A stretch of 64,000 nucleotides of DNA from Aquamicrobium sp. LC103. GTDB lineage: Bacteria; Pseudomonadota; Alphaproteobacteria; Rhizobiales; Rhizobiaceae. The DNA lies in assembly GCF_001014615.2 (NCBI RefSeq), contig NZ_LBCQ02000012.1, positions 186,001 to 250,000 on the forward strand. The letters run 5' to 3'. Of this stretch, positions 35,152-43,578 are shown in pieces. The number at the start of each line of letters is the position of its first letter. Within the stretch, counting starts at the first letter, position 1. The notes under the pieces were generated by a model. It searched no databases. It was given only the letters and a program-made list of their open reading frames with translations, and was not told where the DNA came from. Both the position numbers and the translations under genes were made by a program.

Positions 35152-35958
35152 ATGACCGACGCCGAACGAAAGCCCTCAAGGTCTTCGGACGATGCTCCCC
35201 ACGTGCAGGGGGCGGCGGCGTTCTCGAAGTTCATGACCGTGCTGCAGGCGATCGCCGACGAGCCGGGCAAGCTGAACATCGGCCAGCTCACGAAAACCCT
35301 TCCATATCCGCGCGGCACGCTTTACCGCATCGTCACGGCGTTGGCGGCGGAAGGCCTGATCGTGGAAACCACGAACGGAGCCTACCAACTCGGGCACCGG
35401 CTGATCAGCCTTGCCTCGAGGAGTTGGGAAGCATCCGACCTGCGCTCGGTGGCGCGTGCACATATCGAAGCACTCCGCGACGCAACCGGCGAAACCGTGC
35501 ATCTCGCCGTGCCGAGCGGTCATTGCATGGTCTATATCGACAAGCTCGAAAGCCCGCGCACCGTGCGTATGGCCTCGCGGATCGGTACGCGCGTCGATCT
35601 GCACTCGACCTCCGTGGGCAAAGCCTATCTTGCGGCACTCTCTCCGGTCCGACGCAAGGAGACCGTGGAGGCGCTCGATCTTCGGCGGATCACCGCCAAT
35701 ACGATCATCACGCGCGCCGCGCTTTACGCGGAACTCGAGAAAACGGCCGCGAACGGCTACGCCATCGACAACGAGGAGAACGAAGGCGAAATCCGCTGCT
35801 TCGGCGGCGCTATCCTCGACCGAAACGGCAGTCCCGTCGGCGGCGTCAGCCTCAGTATTCCGCTCTATCGTTTTGATAAGGCTGCGGAACAATCTTATGT
35901 GGAAGAAGTGAAAAGGGCGGTGAAAAATATCTCGGCGGCGCTTTCGACCATCATCTGA
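35152..35958 (+). CDS. IclR family transcriptional regulator
   Basis: A 268-residue IclR protein. The N-terminal winged helix runs from about residue 22 (AAFSKFMTVLQAI, LNIGQLTKTL, GTLYRIVTALAAEGLI). The effector domain shows GETVHLAVPSGHCMVYIDKL, STSVGKAYLAAL and GYAIDNEENEGEIRCFGGAI. Such regulators bind aromatic or small organic acids and often control divergent degradation operons. It faces the cupin/ABC array across a palindromic gap, the likely site of its action. Confidence 0.94.
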   Translation: MTDAERKPSRSSDDAPHVQGAAAFSKFMTVLQAIADEPGKLNIGQLTKTLPYPRGTLYRIVTALAAEGLIVETTNGAYQLGHRLISLASRSWEASDLRSVARAHIEALRDATGETVHLAVPSGHCMVYIDKLESPRTVRMASRIGTRVDLHSTSVGKAYLAALSPVRRKETVEALDLRRITANTIITRAALYAELEKTAANGYAIDNEENEGEIRCFGGAILDRNGSPVGGVSLSIPLYRFDKAAEQSYVEEVKRAVKNISAALSTII

Positions 35959-36065
35959 AGCCCCCGAAGATTCCGGTTAAGGGTGCCGCGCGGCATGGGC
36001 GGGAAAGGCCGGATACGTCCGGTTGGTGCTGGTTCATAGCGACCATAGCGGGAGGGTGAAGGAAC

Positions 36066-36791
36066 GTGAGTCTTGCATCGTATGATTTGAGCGGCCGCGT
36101 CGCCGTCGTGACGGGCGGTGCCACCGGCATCGGCGCGGCAATTCGCTCGGCGCTGGAGCGTGCGGGAGCATCGGTTGCCGTCTGGGACATCGCCCCGCCG
36201 GAGAATGCTGCTTTCCAGGCAAGGGTCGACATCTCGGACCGGGCTTCGGTCGAGCATGCGACCAGGCGCACTGAAGACGCGTTGGGAAAGATCGATATCC
36301 TCGTCAACAATGCCGGCTACGCCGGAGCCACCGGCCCGCTCGAATCCTACGATCCCGCCGAATGGGACAGGATCATCGGCATCAACCTGACGGGTACGTT
36401 CAATGTCTGCCGCGCCGTGGTTCCGATACTGAGGAAAAATTGCTGGGGCCGGGTCGTCAACGTTGCCTCGCTGGCAGGCAAGGAGGGCACGGCCAACGCA
36501 GCCGCCTACAGCGCGGCGAAGGCCGGCATGATCGCAATGACCAAGTCGCTGGGCAAGGAACTCGCCGGCTCCGGCATTTTGGCGAATGCGATAGCGCCCG
36601 CCGCCGTGCGCACCGGCCTGCTCGACCAGATGAGCCCGGAACATGTCGCGATCATGATCGGCAAGAGCCCGATGCAGCGGCTCGGCGAGCCCGAGGAAGT
36701 GGCGGAACTGGTGCTGTGGCTCTGCTCGGATTCCTGCTCGTTCAGCACCGGCGCGATCTTCGACCTTTCGGGCGGCCGCGCCACCTATTGA
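36066..36791 (+). CDS. SDR family oxidoreductase
   Basis: A 241-residue SDR with TGGATGIGA, NNAG, NVASLAG (Ser) and YSAAK, ending GAIFDLSGGRATY. The GTG at 36066 follows GGAGGGTGAAGGA. The FDLSGGRATY ending recurs in sugar-acid and 3-oxoacyl reductase-like SDRs. It lies 107 bases downstream of iclR in the same direction and may belong to the same pathway as the minus-strand array; its substrate is unknown. Confidence 0.9.
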   Translation: MSLASYDLSGRVAVVTGGATGIGAAIRSALERAGASVAVWDIAPPENAAFQARVDISDRASVEHATRRTEDALGKIDILVNNAGYAGATGPLESYDPAEWDRIIGINLTGTFNVCRAVVPILRKNCWGRVVNVASLAGKEGTANAAAYSAAKAGMIAMTKSLGKELAGSGILANAIAPAAVRTGLLDQMSPEHVAIMIGKSPMQRLGEPEEVAELVLWLCSDSCSFSTGAIFDLSGGRATY

Positions 36792-36864
36792 ACTCGCCAC
36801 CGCGCATCCTTCGCGGAACAAACTCCCGCCGCCGGCGTTGATTCGCCTTTCCGGGAGAGTTCCA

Positions 36865-37680
36865 ATGGCACCTCGGGCTCAGTGGAAGGGCTATCTCAAG
36901 ATCGACGAAATCACCTGTGCGGTCGCGCTCTATACGGCGGCTTCGACCGCAGAGCGGACACGATTTCACGTCGTCAACAAAACCACCGGCAATCGCGTCA
37001 GGCGCGAATTCGTCGACGAGAAGACCGGCAAACCCGTCGACAAGGAAAACCAGGTCAAGGGCTACCAGACCGACAACAACCAGTACATCATCCTCGAACA
37101 GGAAGAGATCGACGCGGTCATCCCCCAGGGCGACAAGACGCTCTCCATCGAAGCCTTCATCGCCAGCGACGATGTCGACACCGTCTATTTCGACAAGCCC
37201 TATTTCATCGCGCCGGTCGACCGCGTCGCCGAAAAAGCCTTCGGCCTGATCCGCGAGGGCATGAAGAAGCAGAAGGTCGCCGCGCTTGCCAAGGCGGTGC
37301 TGTTCCGCCGCGCGCGAAGCTTGCTGCTGCGGCCCCTGGGAGACGGCATCGTCGCCAACACGCTCAACTTCGACTACGAGGTGCGATCCGCCGAGGAAGC
37401 ATTCAAGGACGCGCCGCATCCGAAGATCAAGAAGGAGATGCTGCAACTCGCCGAGCACATCATCGACACGATGAGCGGCGAGTTCGATCCCAAGGCGTTC
37501 GACGATCGCTATGAGGAAGCGCTGGCTGAGCTGGTGCGGGCGAAGATCGAGGGCCGGCCGATCAAGGTGCCGAAACGCAAGGCGGAAGGAAAGGTCGTCG
37601 ACCTCATGGAGGCGTTGCGCCAGAGCGCGAAAACGGCCGGCAAGAAGAAGACCGCAGCAAAAGGCAGGAAGGCCGCCTGA
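36865..37680 (+). CDS. ku: Ku protein, DNA end-binding, copy 1
   Basis: A 271-residue bacterial Ku with the ring/bridge core: WKGYLKIDEITCAVALY, RFHVVNKTTGNRV, GKPVDKENQVKGY, ILEQEEID, IDTVYFDKPYF-like VDTVYFDKPYF. A Lys/Arg-rich C-terminal tail ends in KTAGKKKTAAKGRKAA. It would form a dimer around DNA ends in non-homologous end joining and recruit LigD. ATG 36865 follows GGGAGAG. It runs tail-to-tail into a second ku gene; no ligD is in the window. Confidence 0.95.
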   Translation: MAPRAQWKGYLKIDEITCAVALYTAASTAERTRFHVVNKTTGNRVRREFVDEKTGKPVDKENQVKGYQTDNNQYIILEQEEIDAVIPQGDKTLSIEAFIASDDVDTVYFDKPYFIAPVDRVAEKAFGLIREGMKKQKVAALAKAVLFRRARSLLLRPLGDGIVANTLNFDYEVRSAEEAFKDAPHPKIKKEMLQLAEHIIDTMSGEFDPKAFDDRYEEALAELVRAKIEGRPIKVPKRKAEGKVVDLMEALRQSAKTAGKKKTAAKGRKAA

Positions 37681-37682
37681 TC

Positions 37683-38498
37683 CTATTTCCTGGAGGGCTT
37701 CTTCTCCGATTTCTCCAGGCTCTTCTTCAGGGCGCCCATCAGGTCGACCACGTTCGAGGCGCCCCGACCGTCCTGTTCCTCGTCGGGCTTTTTCTTCGCC
37801 TTGCCGGATTTTTTCCGCTTTTCGGCTATGATGGCCTTCAACTGCGTCTGGACCGGGTCCTGGACCATCGACGGGGACCAGGACTCCGAGCGTTCGTCGA
37901 TCAGCGTGGTGATCATCTTGAGCAGTTTGGGTTCAGCCTTTTCGTCGTCGATGGTCGAGAAATAGTCGGCCGGGTCGCGAACCTCGTTGCCGTAGCGCAG
38001 CGTCCAGAGCACGATGCCGTTGCCGCGCGGCTCCAGCATGACGGCGCGTTCGCGGCGAAAAAGCACGACGCGCGAGATGCCGACGACGCCCTTCGAGGCC
38101 ATTGCCTCGCGGATCACGGCGAAGGCTTCCTCGCCGACCTTGTCGTCGGGTGCGACGTAATAGGGGCTGTCGTAATAGATCCAGTTGATCGTGTCCTTCT
38201 TGACAAAGGTGTCTATGTCGATCGTCCGGACGCTTTCGAGCGCCACGGCTTCGAGTTCCTCGTCCTCGAAGGTCACGAACTGTCCGTCGGAAGTCTCGTA
38301 ACCCTTGACCTCGTCGTCCTCCTTGACCGGCTTTCCAGTCTCGGAATCGACATAGCGGGTTTTGACCCGCCTGCCGGTCTCCTTGTTCAAAGTGTGAAAC
38401 CGAACCTTCTCCCCCTCGGTCGTCGCCGGTGTCATCGTCACCGGGCAGGTCACCAGCGAAAGCTTCAGGTAGCCTTTCCAGAATGCCGCGCGCGCCAT
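37683..38498 (-). CDS. ku: Ku protein, DNA end-binding, copy 2
   Basis: A second 271-residue Ku homolog on the opposite strand, with its stop only two bases from that of copy 1. It has WKGYLKLSLVTCPVTM, RFHTLNKETGRRVKTRY, GKPVKEDDEVKGYE, FEDEELEAV and a lysine-rich tail (KSLEKSEKKPSRK). The two copies share the fold but differ widely in sequence, so this is not a recent duplication. Paired Ku proteins that work together are known in Sinorhizobium; heterodimer formation here is inference. Confidence 0.95.
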   Translation of the reverse strand: MARAAFWKGYLKLSLVTCPVTMTPATTEGEKVRFHTLNKETGRRVKTRYVDSETGKPVKEDDEVKGYETSDGQFVTFEDEELEAVALESVRTIDIDTFVKKDTINWIYYDSPYYVAPDDKVGEEAFAVIREAMASKGVVGISRVVLFRRERAVMLEPRGNGIVLWTLRYGNEVRDPADYFSTIDDEKAEPKLLKMITTLIDERSESWSPSMVQDPVQTQLKAIIAEKRKKSGKAKKKPDEEQDGRGASNVVDLMGALKKSLEKSEKKPSRK

Positions 38499-38558
38499 CT
38501 CTTACCCTCCAGATGAGCCTTGCGGAAAACGCGCTGCCTCGAATCCGGTTCCGCGGCG

Positions 38559-38581
38559 AAAAAAGCAGAGCCGCGAGGCTC
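38559..38581 (-). terminator. Rho-independent terminator after nagA
   Basis: Read on the minus strand, GAGCC-TCGC-GGCTC forms a tight hairpin that begins at the nagA stop codon and is followed by TGC and six Ts (38564-38559). It ends the amino-sugar operon before the ku gene further down the same strand. Confidence 0.8.
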
Positions 38582-39746
38582 AGCCGTTCGCGCCGAAGAC
38601 TTTTCGTCCTTCGATCCATACGCTTTCGACGTCGAGCGCAGGCGAGAGATGCACGAGATCGGCGCGGGCGCCCTGGCCAAGCCGGCCGTAATCATCATCG
38701 ATACGCATCGCGCGGGCGGGATAAAGCGAAGCCATGCGCAGCGCTTCCTCGAGCGGCAGGCCTATCTTTTCATGCACGAAGCGGACGGCGGAGATCATGT
38801 CGAGGTCGGCGCCGGCAAGCGTGCCGTCTTCCAGTGTGAGACGTCCGTTCTCGCGCCGGATCAGGCGCCCGTTCAGCGTGAAGGAGCGCATGTCCGTGCC
38901 GATCGTCGCCATCGCGTCGGTGACGAGGAAGATGCGGCCGGGGCCTTTCTTGGCGCGAAGCGCAATGCCGATCATCGCGGGATCGACATGGAAGCCGTCG
39001 GCGATCAGGCCCGCGTCCAGTTCTCCAGAGTCGAGTGCCGCGCCGACGAGCCCGGGCTCGCGGTTTCCCATCTGGCTCATCGCGTTGAAGAGATGCGTCA
39101 CCATCGACGCCCCGGCAGACGCAGCCTCCCGGGCCGCGTCGCGGCTGGCATCCGAATGGCCGAGGCTCACCACGACGCCCGCCTCCGAAAGCCTGCGGAC
39201 ACGCTCCGGCGCGGCCGCTTCCGGCGCAAGAGTGACCAGCAGCACCGGCACCTTGCCGTGAGCATCAAGGATCGCCGCTTCGTCGACGTCCTCCATCGGA
39301 CGGATCATCGCCGGGTCGTGCGCGCCCTTGCGGGCCAGCGTCAGATGCGGACCTTCGAGGTGGAGCCCGAGATAGCCGGGTACGCGCCGTCGGCCCGCTT
39401 CGGCACCGGCCTCGACCGCTGCCGCGGTGACTTCCGGAGTGTCGCTGATCAACGTGGGCAGCAGGGCTGTCGTTCCGAACCGGGCGTGGGCCTCGCAGAT
39501 AATGCGGATCGCCTCGACATCCTGGCGGTCGTTCAGCATCACGCCGCCACCGCCATTGACCTGCAGGTCGATGAAGCCCGGCGCGAGAATGCCGCCTTCC
39601 AACCGATGAAGAACAGCGCCTCCGGGGATTTGCGCTTCCGGAACTATCCTCTCGATGACCCCTCCGCGTGCGATCAGCGCCGCGTTCTCATGCCATTGCT
39701 CGCCGTCGAATATCCGCGCGCCCGCAAATGCCGTGATTTCGCTCAT
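38580..39746 (-). CDS. nagA: N-acetylglucosamine-6-phosphate deacetylase
   Basis: A 388-residue amidohydrolase-fold enzyme that removes acetate from GlcNAc-6-phosphate. Landmarks are LAPGFIDLQVNGGGG, LHLEGPHL (metal Glu), VSLGHSDAS (His), THLFNAMSQMGNREPG (His) and FLVTDAMATIG (catalytic Asp). The start overlaps the stop of the SIS deaminase gene (ATGA). It is the last gene of the minus-strand amino-sugar operon and is closed by a clear terminator. Confidence 0.95.
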   Translation of the reverse strand: MSEITAFAGARIFDGEQWHENAALIARGGVIERIVPEAQIPGGAVLHRLEGGILAPGFIDLQVNGGGGVMLNDRQDVEAIRIICEAHARFGTTALLPTLISDTPEVTAAAVEAGAEAGRRRVPGYLGLHLEGPHLTLARKGAHDPAMIRPMEDVDEAAILDAHGKVPVLLVTLAPEAAAPERVRRLSEAGVVVSLGHSDASRDAAREAASAGASMVTHLFNAMSQMGNREPGLVGAALDSGELDAGLIADGFHVDPAMIGIALRAKKGPGRIFLVTDAMATIGTDMRSFTLNGRLIRRENGRLTLEDGTLAGADLDMISAVRFVHEKIGLPLEEALRMASLYPARAMRIDDDYGRLGQGARADLVHLSPALDVESVWIEGRKVFGANG

Positions 39747-40774
39747 AGGGTTTCCGTCACTTTATTCAGATTCCGCGGCTCGTCGGGGTTCAGCCCGCGA
39801 TGCCGGGCGAAAGCTTCCACGAAACCGTAGAAGGACACGATCAGCGCCAAGGGGTCCGTCAGCGGGTGGCCGGTGGCGGCGAAGGGCAGGGGGGCGGCCT
39901 TCGTCTTCCCCTTGGAGGTAACGAAGACGGCCGCCTGTTTGGCATGGAGAGCGTCCGCCGCCTCGATCATCGAGGCTTCGGAGGAGTCGCGCGCGGCGAG
40001 CGCGATGATCGGAAAGCCCGGGCCGACGAGCGCGAGCGGCCCGTGCATCACCTCCGCCGCGCTGTATGCCTCGGCATGCATGCCGCAGGTTTCCTTGAAT
40101 TTGAGCGCCGCTTCGTTGGCGATGGCGAAGGAGGGGCCTCGTCCGAGGATGAAGAGCGAATTCTGACCGGCAAGCGCCGGGGCAAGTCCCATCCAGTCGC
40201 AGGCGATCGCTTTTTCGAAGTGCCCGGGAAGCTCGCCGAGCGCGGCAAGCAGTGCCTCGTCCTGCGTCGCGTGCGCCATCAGCGCGAGACCGGCGACTGC
40301 CGAATTGACGAAGGTCTTGGTCGCCGCCACGCTCTTCTCGGCGCCCGCCATGATGTCGATCGGAAAGTCGCAGGCACGCGCAAGAGGCGAATCCGCGGTA
40401 TTGGTGAGCGCGATCGCGAGCGCGCCGCCCTTCCGCGCCTCCTCCGCCATGGCGACGATGTCCGGGCTCTTGCCGGATTGCGAGATCGCGAGACAGGCGG
40501 AGCCAGCGAGCCGGAGCCTTGCGCCATAGATCGAGGCGATGGACGGTCCGACCGAGGCGACCGGAATGCCGGCCGTCAGCTCGACGGCATATTTGAGGAA
40601 CGCTGCGACATGATCCGAAGAACCGCGCGCGACCGTTACCAGGAAGCGCGGATCGCGCTCGCGAACCGCCGCGCCGGCTTCGCCGAGCATCTTGCCCGAG
40701 GCGCTGAGCAGCCGCGCCGTCGCCTCGGGAATCTCCCTGATTTCGCGCATCATATGCGTGGGTCCCGAAATCAT
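39743..40774 (-). CDS. SIS-domain amino-sugar deaminase/isomerase (NagB-II/AgaS-like)
   Basis: A 343-residue protein with two SIS domains: TVARGSSDHVAAFLKYAVEL and ISQSGKSPDIVAMAEEARKGGA in the first, ILGRGPSFAIANEAALKFKETC and HGPLALVGPGFP in the second. There is no glutaminase domain. Proteins of this form act as glucosamine-6-phosphate deaminases replacing NagB. Between NagA and the regulator it would turn GlcN-6-P into fructose-6-P and ammonia. Its start overlaps the regulator's stop (ATGA). Confidence 0.9.
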   Translation of the reverse strand: MISGPTHMMREIREIPEATARLLSASGKMLGEAGAAVRERDPRFLVTVARGSSDHVAAFLKYAVELTAGIPVASVGPSIASIYGARLRLAGSACLAISQSGKSPDIVAMAEEARKGGALAIALTNTADSPLARACDFPIDIMAGAEKSVAATKTFVNSAVAGLALMAHATQDEALLAALGELPGHFEKAIACDWMGLAPALAGQNSLFILGRGPSFAIANEAALKFKETCGMHAEAYSAAEVMHGPLALVGPGFPIIALAARDSSEASMIEAADALHAKQAAVFVTSKGKTKAAPLPFAATGHPLTDPLALIVSFYGFVEAFARHRGLNPDEPRNLNKVTETL

Positions 40775-41556
40775 CGCCTTTCTCCAATATCGTCGGCATC
40801 GCCAAGCCTCAGCTCGGCGACGAAATCATAGGTGTCGCCCCGATAGATGGAGCGGGTGAACTCGATCACCTTGCCGCTGGCCAGATAGGAGATGCGCTCG
40901 ATGTTGAGACCCGCCGAGCCGATCGGCACGGCGAGCAGTTCGGCGTCGGCCTCGCCGAGATTCGTGGCCGAAATTCGTTGAACGGCGCGGATCGGCCGGT
41001 GGCCGGTTTCCTGCAGCGCGAGGTAGAGCGATCCGGAAACCGCTGTCGGATCGGGCAGGACGGTCGCTGACAGCGATGCGCGCTCGATCGCCAGCGGCGT
41101 CTCGTTGGCGATCCGCAAACGCGCGATGCGCGCGACCATCTCGTTGGAGGACAAGCCGAGGACCATCATCTCTTCCGGCGAAGGGGAATAGACGCCGCGG
41201 TCGAACCAGACCGACCGGGCATTGAGCCCACGCCGTGCCATGTCCTCCGTGAAGGAGGTGAGCCGCGAAAGCGACTGCTCGACACGCTCCATGCGCGGGG
41301 CGACGAAGGTGCCGGAGCCGTGGCGCTGGACCAGGATTCCGCCTCGCACGAGATCCTGCACCGCCTTGCGCACGGTGACGCGCGACACGTCCGCCTTGGC
41401 GGCGATGTCGCGCTCCGAAGGCAGGGCGTCGCCGGGGCTGATGATTCCGCGCAGCACGGCCTCCTCGATGTTCCGTTTCAGGCGGATATAGAGCGGAGCA
41501 CCGTTTTGTCCGCCGTCCTTGACCGTGGAAAATATTTGTTCAGCCAGGTCGGACAT
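40771..41556 (-). CDS. GntR family regulator, HutC subfamily (NagR/NagQ-like)
   Basis: A 261-residue regulator. The N-terminal winged helix (PLYIRLKRNIEEAVLRGII, LPSERDIAAKADVSRVTVRKAV, GSGTFVAPR) is followed by a UTRA effector domain (MARRGLNARSV, IARLRIANETPLAIERA, IERISYLASGKVIEFTRSIYRGD). HutC-type GntR proteins in amino-sugar operons sense GlcN-6-P or GlcNAc-6-P. It is co-transcribed with the kinase before it and the deaminase after it. The near-identical elements at 42459 and 42592 are its likely sites. Confidence 0.92.
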   Translation of the reverse strand: MSDLAEQIFSTVKDGGQNGAPLYIRLKRNIEEAVLRGIISPGDALPSERDIAAKADVSRVTVRKAVQDLVRGGILVQRHGSGTFVAPRMERVEQSLSRLTSFTEDMARRGLNARSVWFDRGVYSPSPEEMMVLGLSSNEMVARIARLRIANETPLAIERASLSATVLPDPTAVSGSLYLALQETGHRPIRAVQRISATNLGEADAELLAVPIGSAGLNIERISYLASGKVIEFTRSIYRGDTYDFVAELRLGDADDIGERR

Positions 41557-41557
41557 G

Positions 41558-42433
41558 TCAGCCGCTCCCGCTCTTGCCGAAAAGCTCGACCGCCATTTCG
41601 ACCGCCCCGCCAAGCGCGTCGCGCAGCGGCGGCTCGAGAATTTTCCGGTATCCCGGCGAAAGGCGCGGCGCCACGAAATCGGCCAGTCCGCCAAGAAGAC
41701 AAAGTCGCTCGCCCGCGGCGAGATCGAGCGTATCCAGAGCCTCTTCGATATTGTCGACCGATCTTGCGACGAGGGTTTCGGCCACGGCGTCGCCTTGCGC
41801 GAAGTGCTCGAACACCATCGGCGCGAAGGAACCGAAATCGCGCGGCTTCGCCCTGGCCGCGAATTCCACGAGGTTGCGTGGATCGTTTTCGAAATGCTGG
41901 AGAACCGCCCGCGCGAGGCTCGATCCATCGTGGATGCCATCATGGGCAAGCAGCGCTTCCTCCAGAAGATCCCGGCCGAGGCGCGCGCCGCCGCCGAGGT
42001 CACCCAGCTTGAACCCCCAGCCGCCGATCGTCCGTGTCTGCCGTCCTCTGCGGGACATGAATATCGAGCCGGTGCCGATGATCGCGATCGCCCCGTCATG
42101 CCGGCCCAGGGCGCCATGAAGCGCGATCAGTGCGTCGCTTTCGACGGCACTTTCATGGAAGGGCAGAATTTCGAGGAGCTGCTGCCGATAGTCGCCGACA
42201 TTCGTGCCGGCGAGGCCGAGCACCGCGGGCGTGGAAGACAGGAGCAGCGGATTCTGACCGGCGTCGGCGAAGGCGAGCCGGGCCGCTTCGACGATGCTGT
42301 CGCGGGCGCCGTGCAAATCCGTCATTATGTTGGCCGAGCCGCTTTTGCCGTAGCCGAGCACTTCGCCGCTCGTCCTGGCGAGTGCCGCCCTGCAGCTTGT
42401 GCCGCCGCCGTCGATGCCGAGTATCAATTTCAC
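41558..42433 (-). CDS. BadF/BadG/BcrA/BcrD-type ATPase, amino-sugar kinase
   Basis: A 291-residue ASKHA-fold kinase with phosphate-1 motif ILGIDGGGTSCRAAL, AVLGLAGTN, IIGTGSIF and GGWGFKLGDLGGGARLG (adenosine/phosphate motifs). This group includes GlcNAc kinases and the clostridial MurNAc/GlcNAc kinase MurK. With MurQ and NagA nearby, phosphorylation of imported GlcNAc and/or MurNAc at C6 is the likely role. The GTG at 42433 follows GGAGGAAAA; the longer frame runs through the promoter. Confidence 0.87.
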   Translation of the reverse strand: MKLILGIDGGGTSCRAALARTSGEVLGYGKSGSANIMTDLHGARDSIVEAARLAFADAGQNPLLLSSTPAVLGLAGTNVGDYRQQLLEILPFHESAVESDALIALHGALGRHDGAIAIIGTGSIFMSRRGRQTRTIGGWGFKLGDLGGGARLGRDLLEEALLAHDGIHDGSSLARAVLQHFENDPRNLVEFAARAKPRDFGSFAPMVFEHFAQGDAVAETLVARSVDNIEEALDTLDLAAGERLCLLGGLADFVAPRLSPGYRKILEPPLRDALGGAVEMAVELFGKSGSG

Positions 42434-42455
42434 GCCGAATTTTCCTCCAACCTTG

Positions 42456-42483
42456 ATGATACCAATAAAATACCAATAGCCAA
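42456..42483 (-). promoter_or_regulatory. Promoter and operator of the kinase-nagA operon
   Basis: On the minus strand, -35-like TTGGCT (42483-42478) and -10-like TATCAT (42461-42456) are 16 bases apart. The element TTGGTATTTTATTGGTAT (42476-42459) fills the spacer and overlaps the -10 box. It is a direct repeat of TTGGTAT one helical turn apart. A bound GntR protein here would block the polymerase. Confidence 0.6.
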
Positions 42484-42584
42484 GCGCCAATTTGGCTTCC
42501 AGGCCGCGTGTTAACGAAAACCGAGTGGAAATGCTTGGATGTGCCAGGAATTTTCTGCGTTCCGGTGAAAAGCATTAACCTTGC

Positions 42585-42612
42585 TGGACAAGTGGTATTT
42601 TTTTGGTATGGT
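42585..42612 (+). promoter_or_regulatory. Promoter and operator of the murQ-ABC operon
   Basis: TGGACA (42585-42590) and TATGGT (42607-42612) lie 16 bases apart as possible -35 and -10 boxes. GTGGTATTTTTTTGGTAT at 42592-42609 matches the element on the kinase side at 16 of 18 positions and occupies the same place relative to the promoter. The two inverted copies point to joint control of both operons. Confidence 0.6.
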
Positions 42613-42632
42613 CTGGTGAGTGGGAGGATTTG

Positions 42633-43556
42633 ATGACGCTACGCCGGACCGAAGAGCAGCATCGGAATGCGCAAGGGCTCGACCTTGAAGCCCCGCGGAC
42701 CGTGCTGCGGCATCTCGCCGAGGCGCAGGTCGAAGCGGCAAGCGCCGTCCACGATGCCATCGAAACCATCGCCAAAGCCGCGGAAGCCGCCGCCGCATCG
42801 CTGCGGAGCGGCAACCGCGTCGCCTATGCAGCCGCCGGAAGCTCGGGCCTGATGGCGCTGGCCGACGCGCTGGAACTGCCCGGCACGTTCGGCATTCCGC
42901 GCGACCGCATCGTCGTCATGCTTGCCGGCGGAACCGAGGCGCTCGTCAACCTTGCCGGCGCGGTCGAGGACGATACCGAAGAGGCGCGCCGCGCAGTCGC
43001 CGCTGCCGGGCTGGGGGAGGGCGACTGCCTCGTCGCCGTATCGGCCAGCGGCTCCACGCCCTATGCCGTCGCCGCGATCGAGGAGGCCAAAAGCCGCGGC
43101 GTGACGACCATCGCGTTCGCCAATAATGCCGGCACTCCGCTCGTATCGCTTGCCGATATCGGCGTCGTGCTTGCCACGCCGCCGGAACTGATCGCCGGCT
43201 CCACAAGAATGGGGGCGGGCACCGCGCAGAAGATCGCCCTCAATATGATGTCGACGCTCATGGCGGTTCATCTGGGCCATGTCCACGACGGATACATGAT
43301 CAATCTCCATGCCGACAACATCAAGCTGAGGGAACGCGCGGCGCGCATGGTCGCGGCGATCAGCGGCTGCGACCCCCAACAGGCGCATCGGCGTCTCGGC
43401 GAGGCGGGAGGCTCGGTCAAGATCGCCGTTCTTCTCGAAGCCGGCGCCACCGATGGACGTGCCGCTCGGGCGCTCCTCGATAGTTCCGGCCAGAATCTCA
43501 GAGCGGCGCTCTCGCTGTTGGAAGGCCACGGCGCGTCTCGCAAACACGGAACCTGA
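42633..43556 (+). CDS. murQ: N-acetylmuramic acid 6-phosphate etherase
   Basis: A 307-residue SIS-fold etherase that removes D-lactate from MurNAc-6-P to give GlcNAc-6-P. It has AAAGSSGLMALADA, the FGIP/GGTEAL region, GAVEDDTEEA, VAVSASGSTPY and the signature GSTRMGAGTAQKIALN. GGGAGGATTTG stands before ATG 42633. It heads the plus-strand operon with the ABC importer and makes MurNAc a probable substrate of the island. Confidence 0.93.
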   Translation: MTLRRTEEQHRNAQGLDLEAPRTVLRHLAEAQVEAASAVHDAIETIAKAAEAAAASLRSGNRVAYAAAGSSGLMALADALELPGTFGIPRDRIVVMLAGGTEALVNLAGAVEDDTEEARRAVAAAGLGEGDCLVAVSASGSTPYAVAAIEEAKSRGVTTIAFANNAGTPLVSLADIGVVLATPPELIAGSTRMGAGTAQKIALNMMSTLMAVHLGHVHDGYMINLHADNIKLRERAARMVAAISGCDPQQAHRRLGEAGGSVKIAVLLEAGATDGRAARALLDSSGQNLRAALSLLEGHGASRKHGT

Positions 43557-43578
43557 ACAGGTCAAAAGGGAGGATGAA

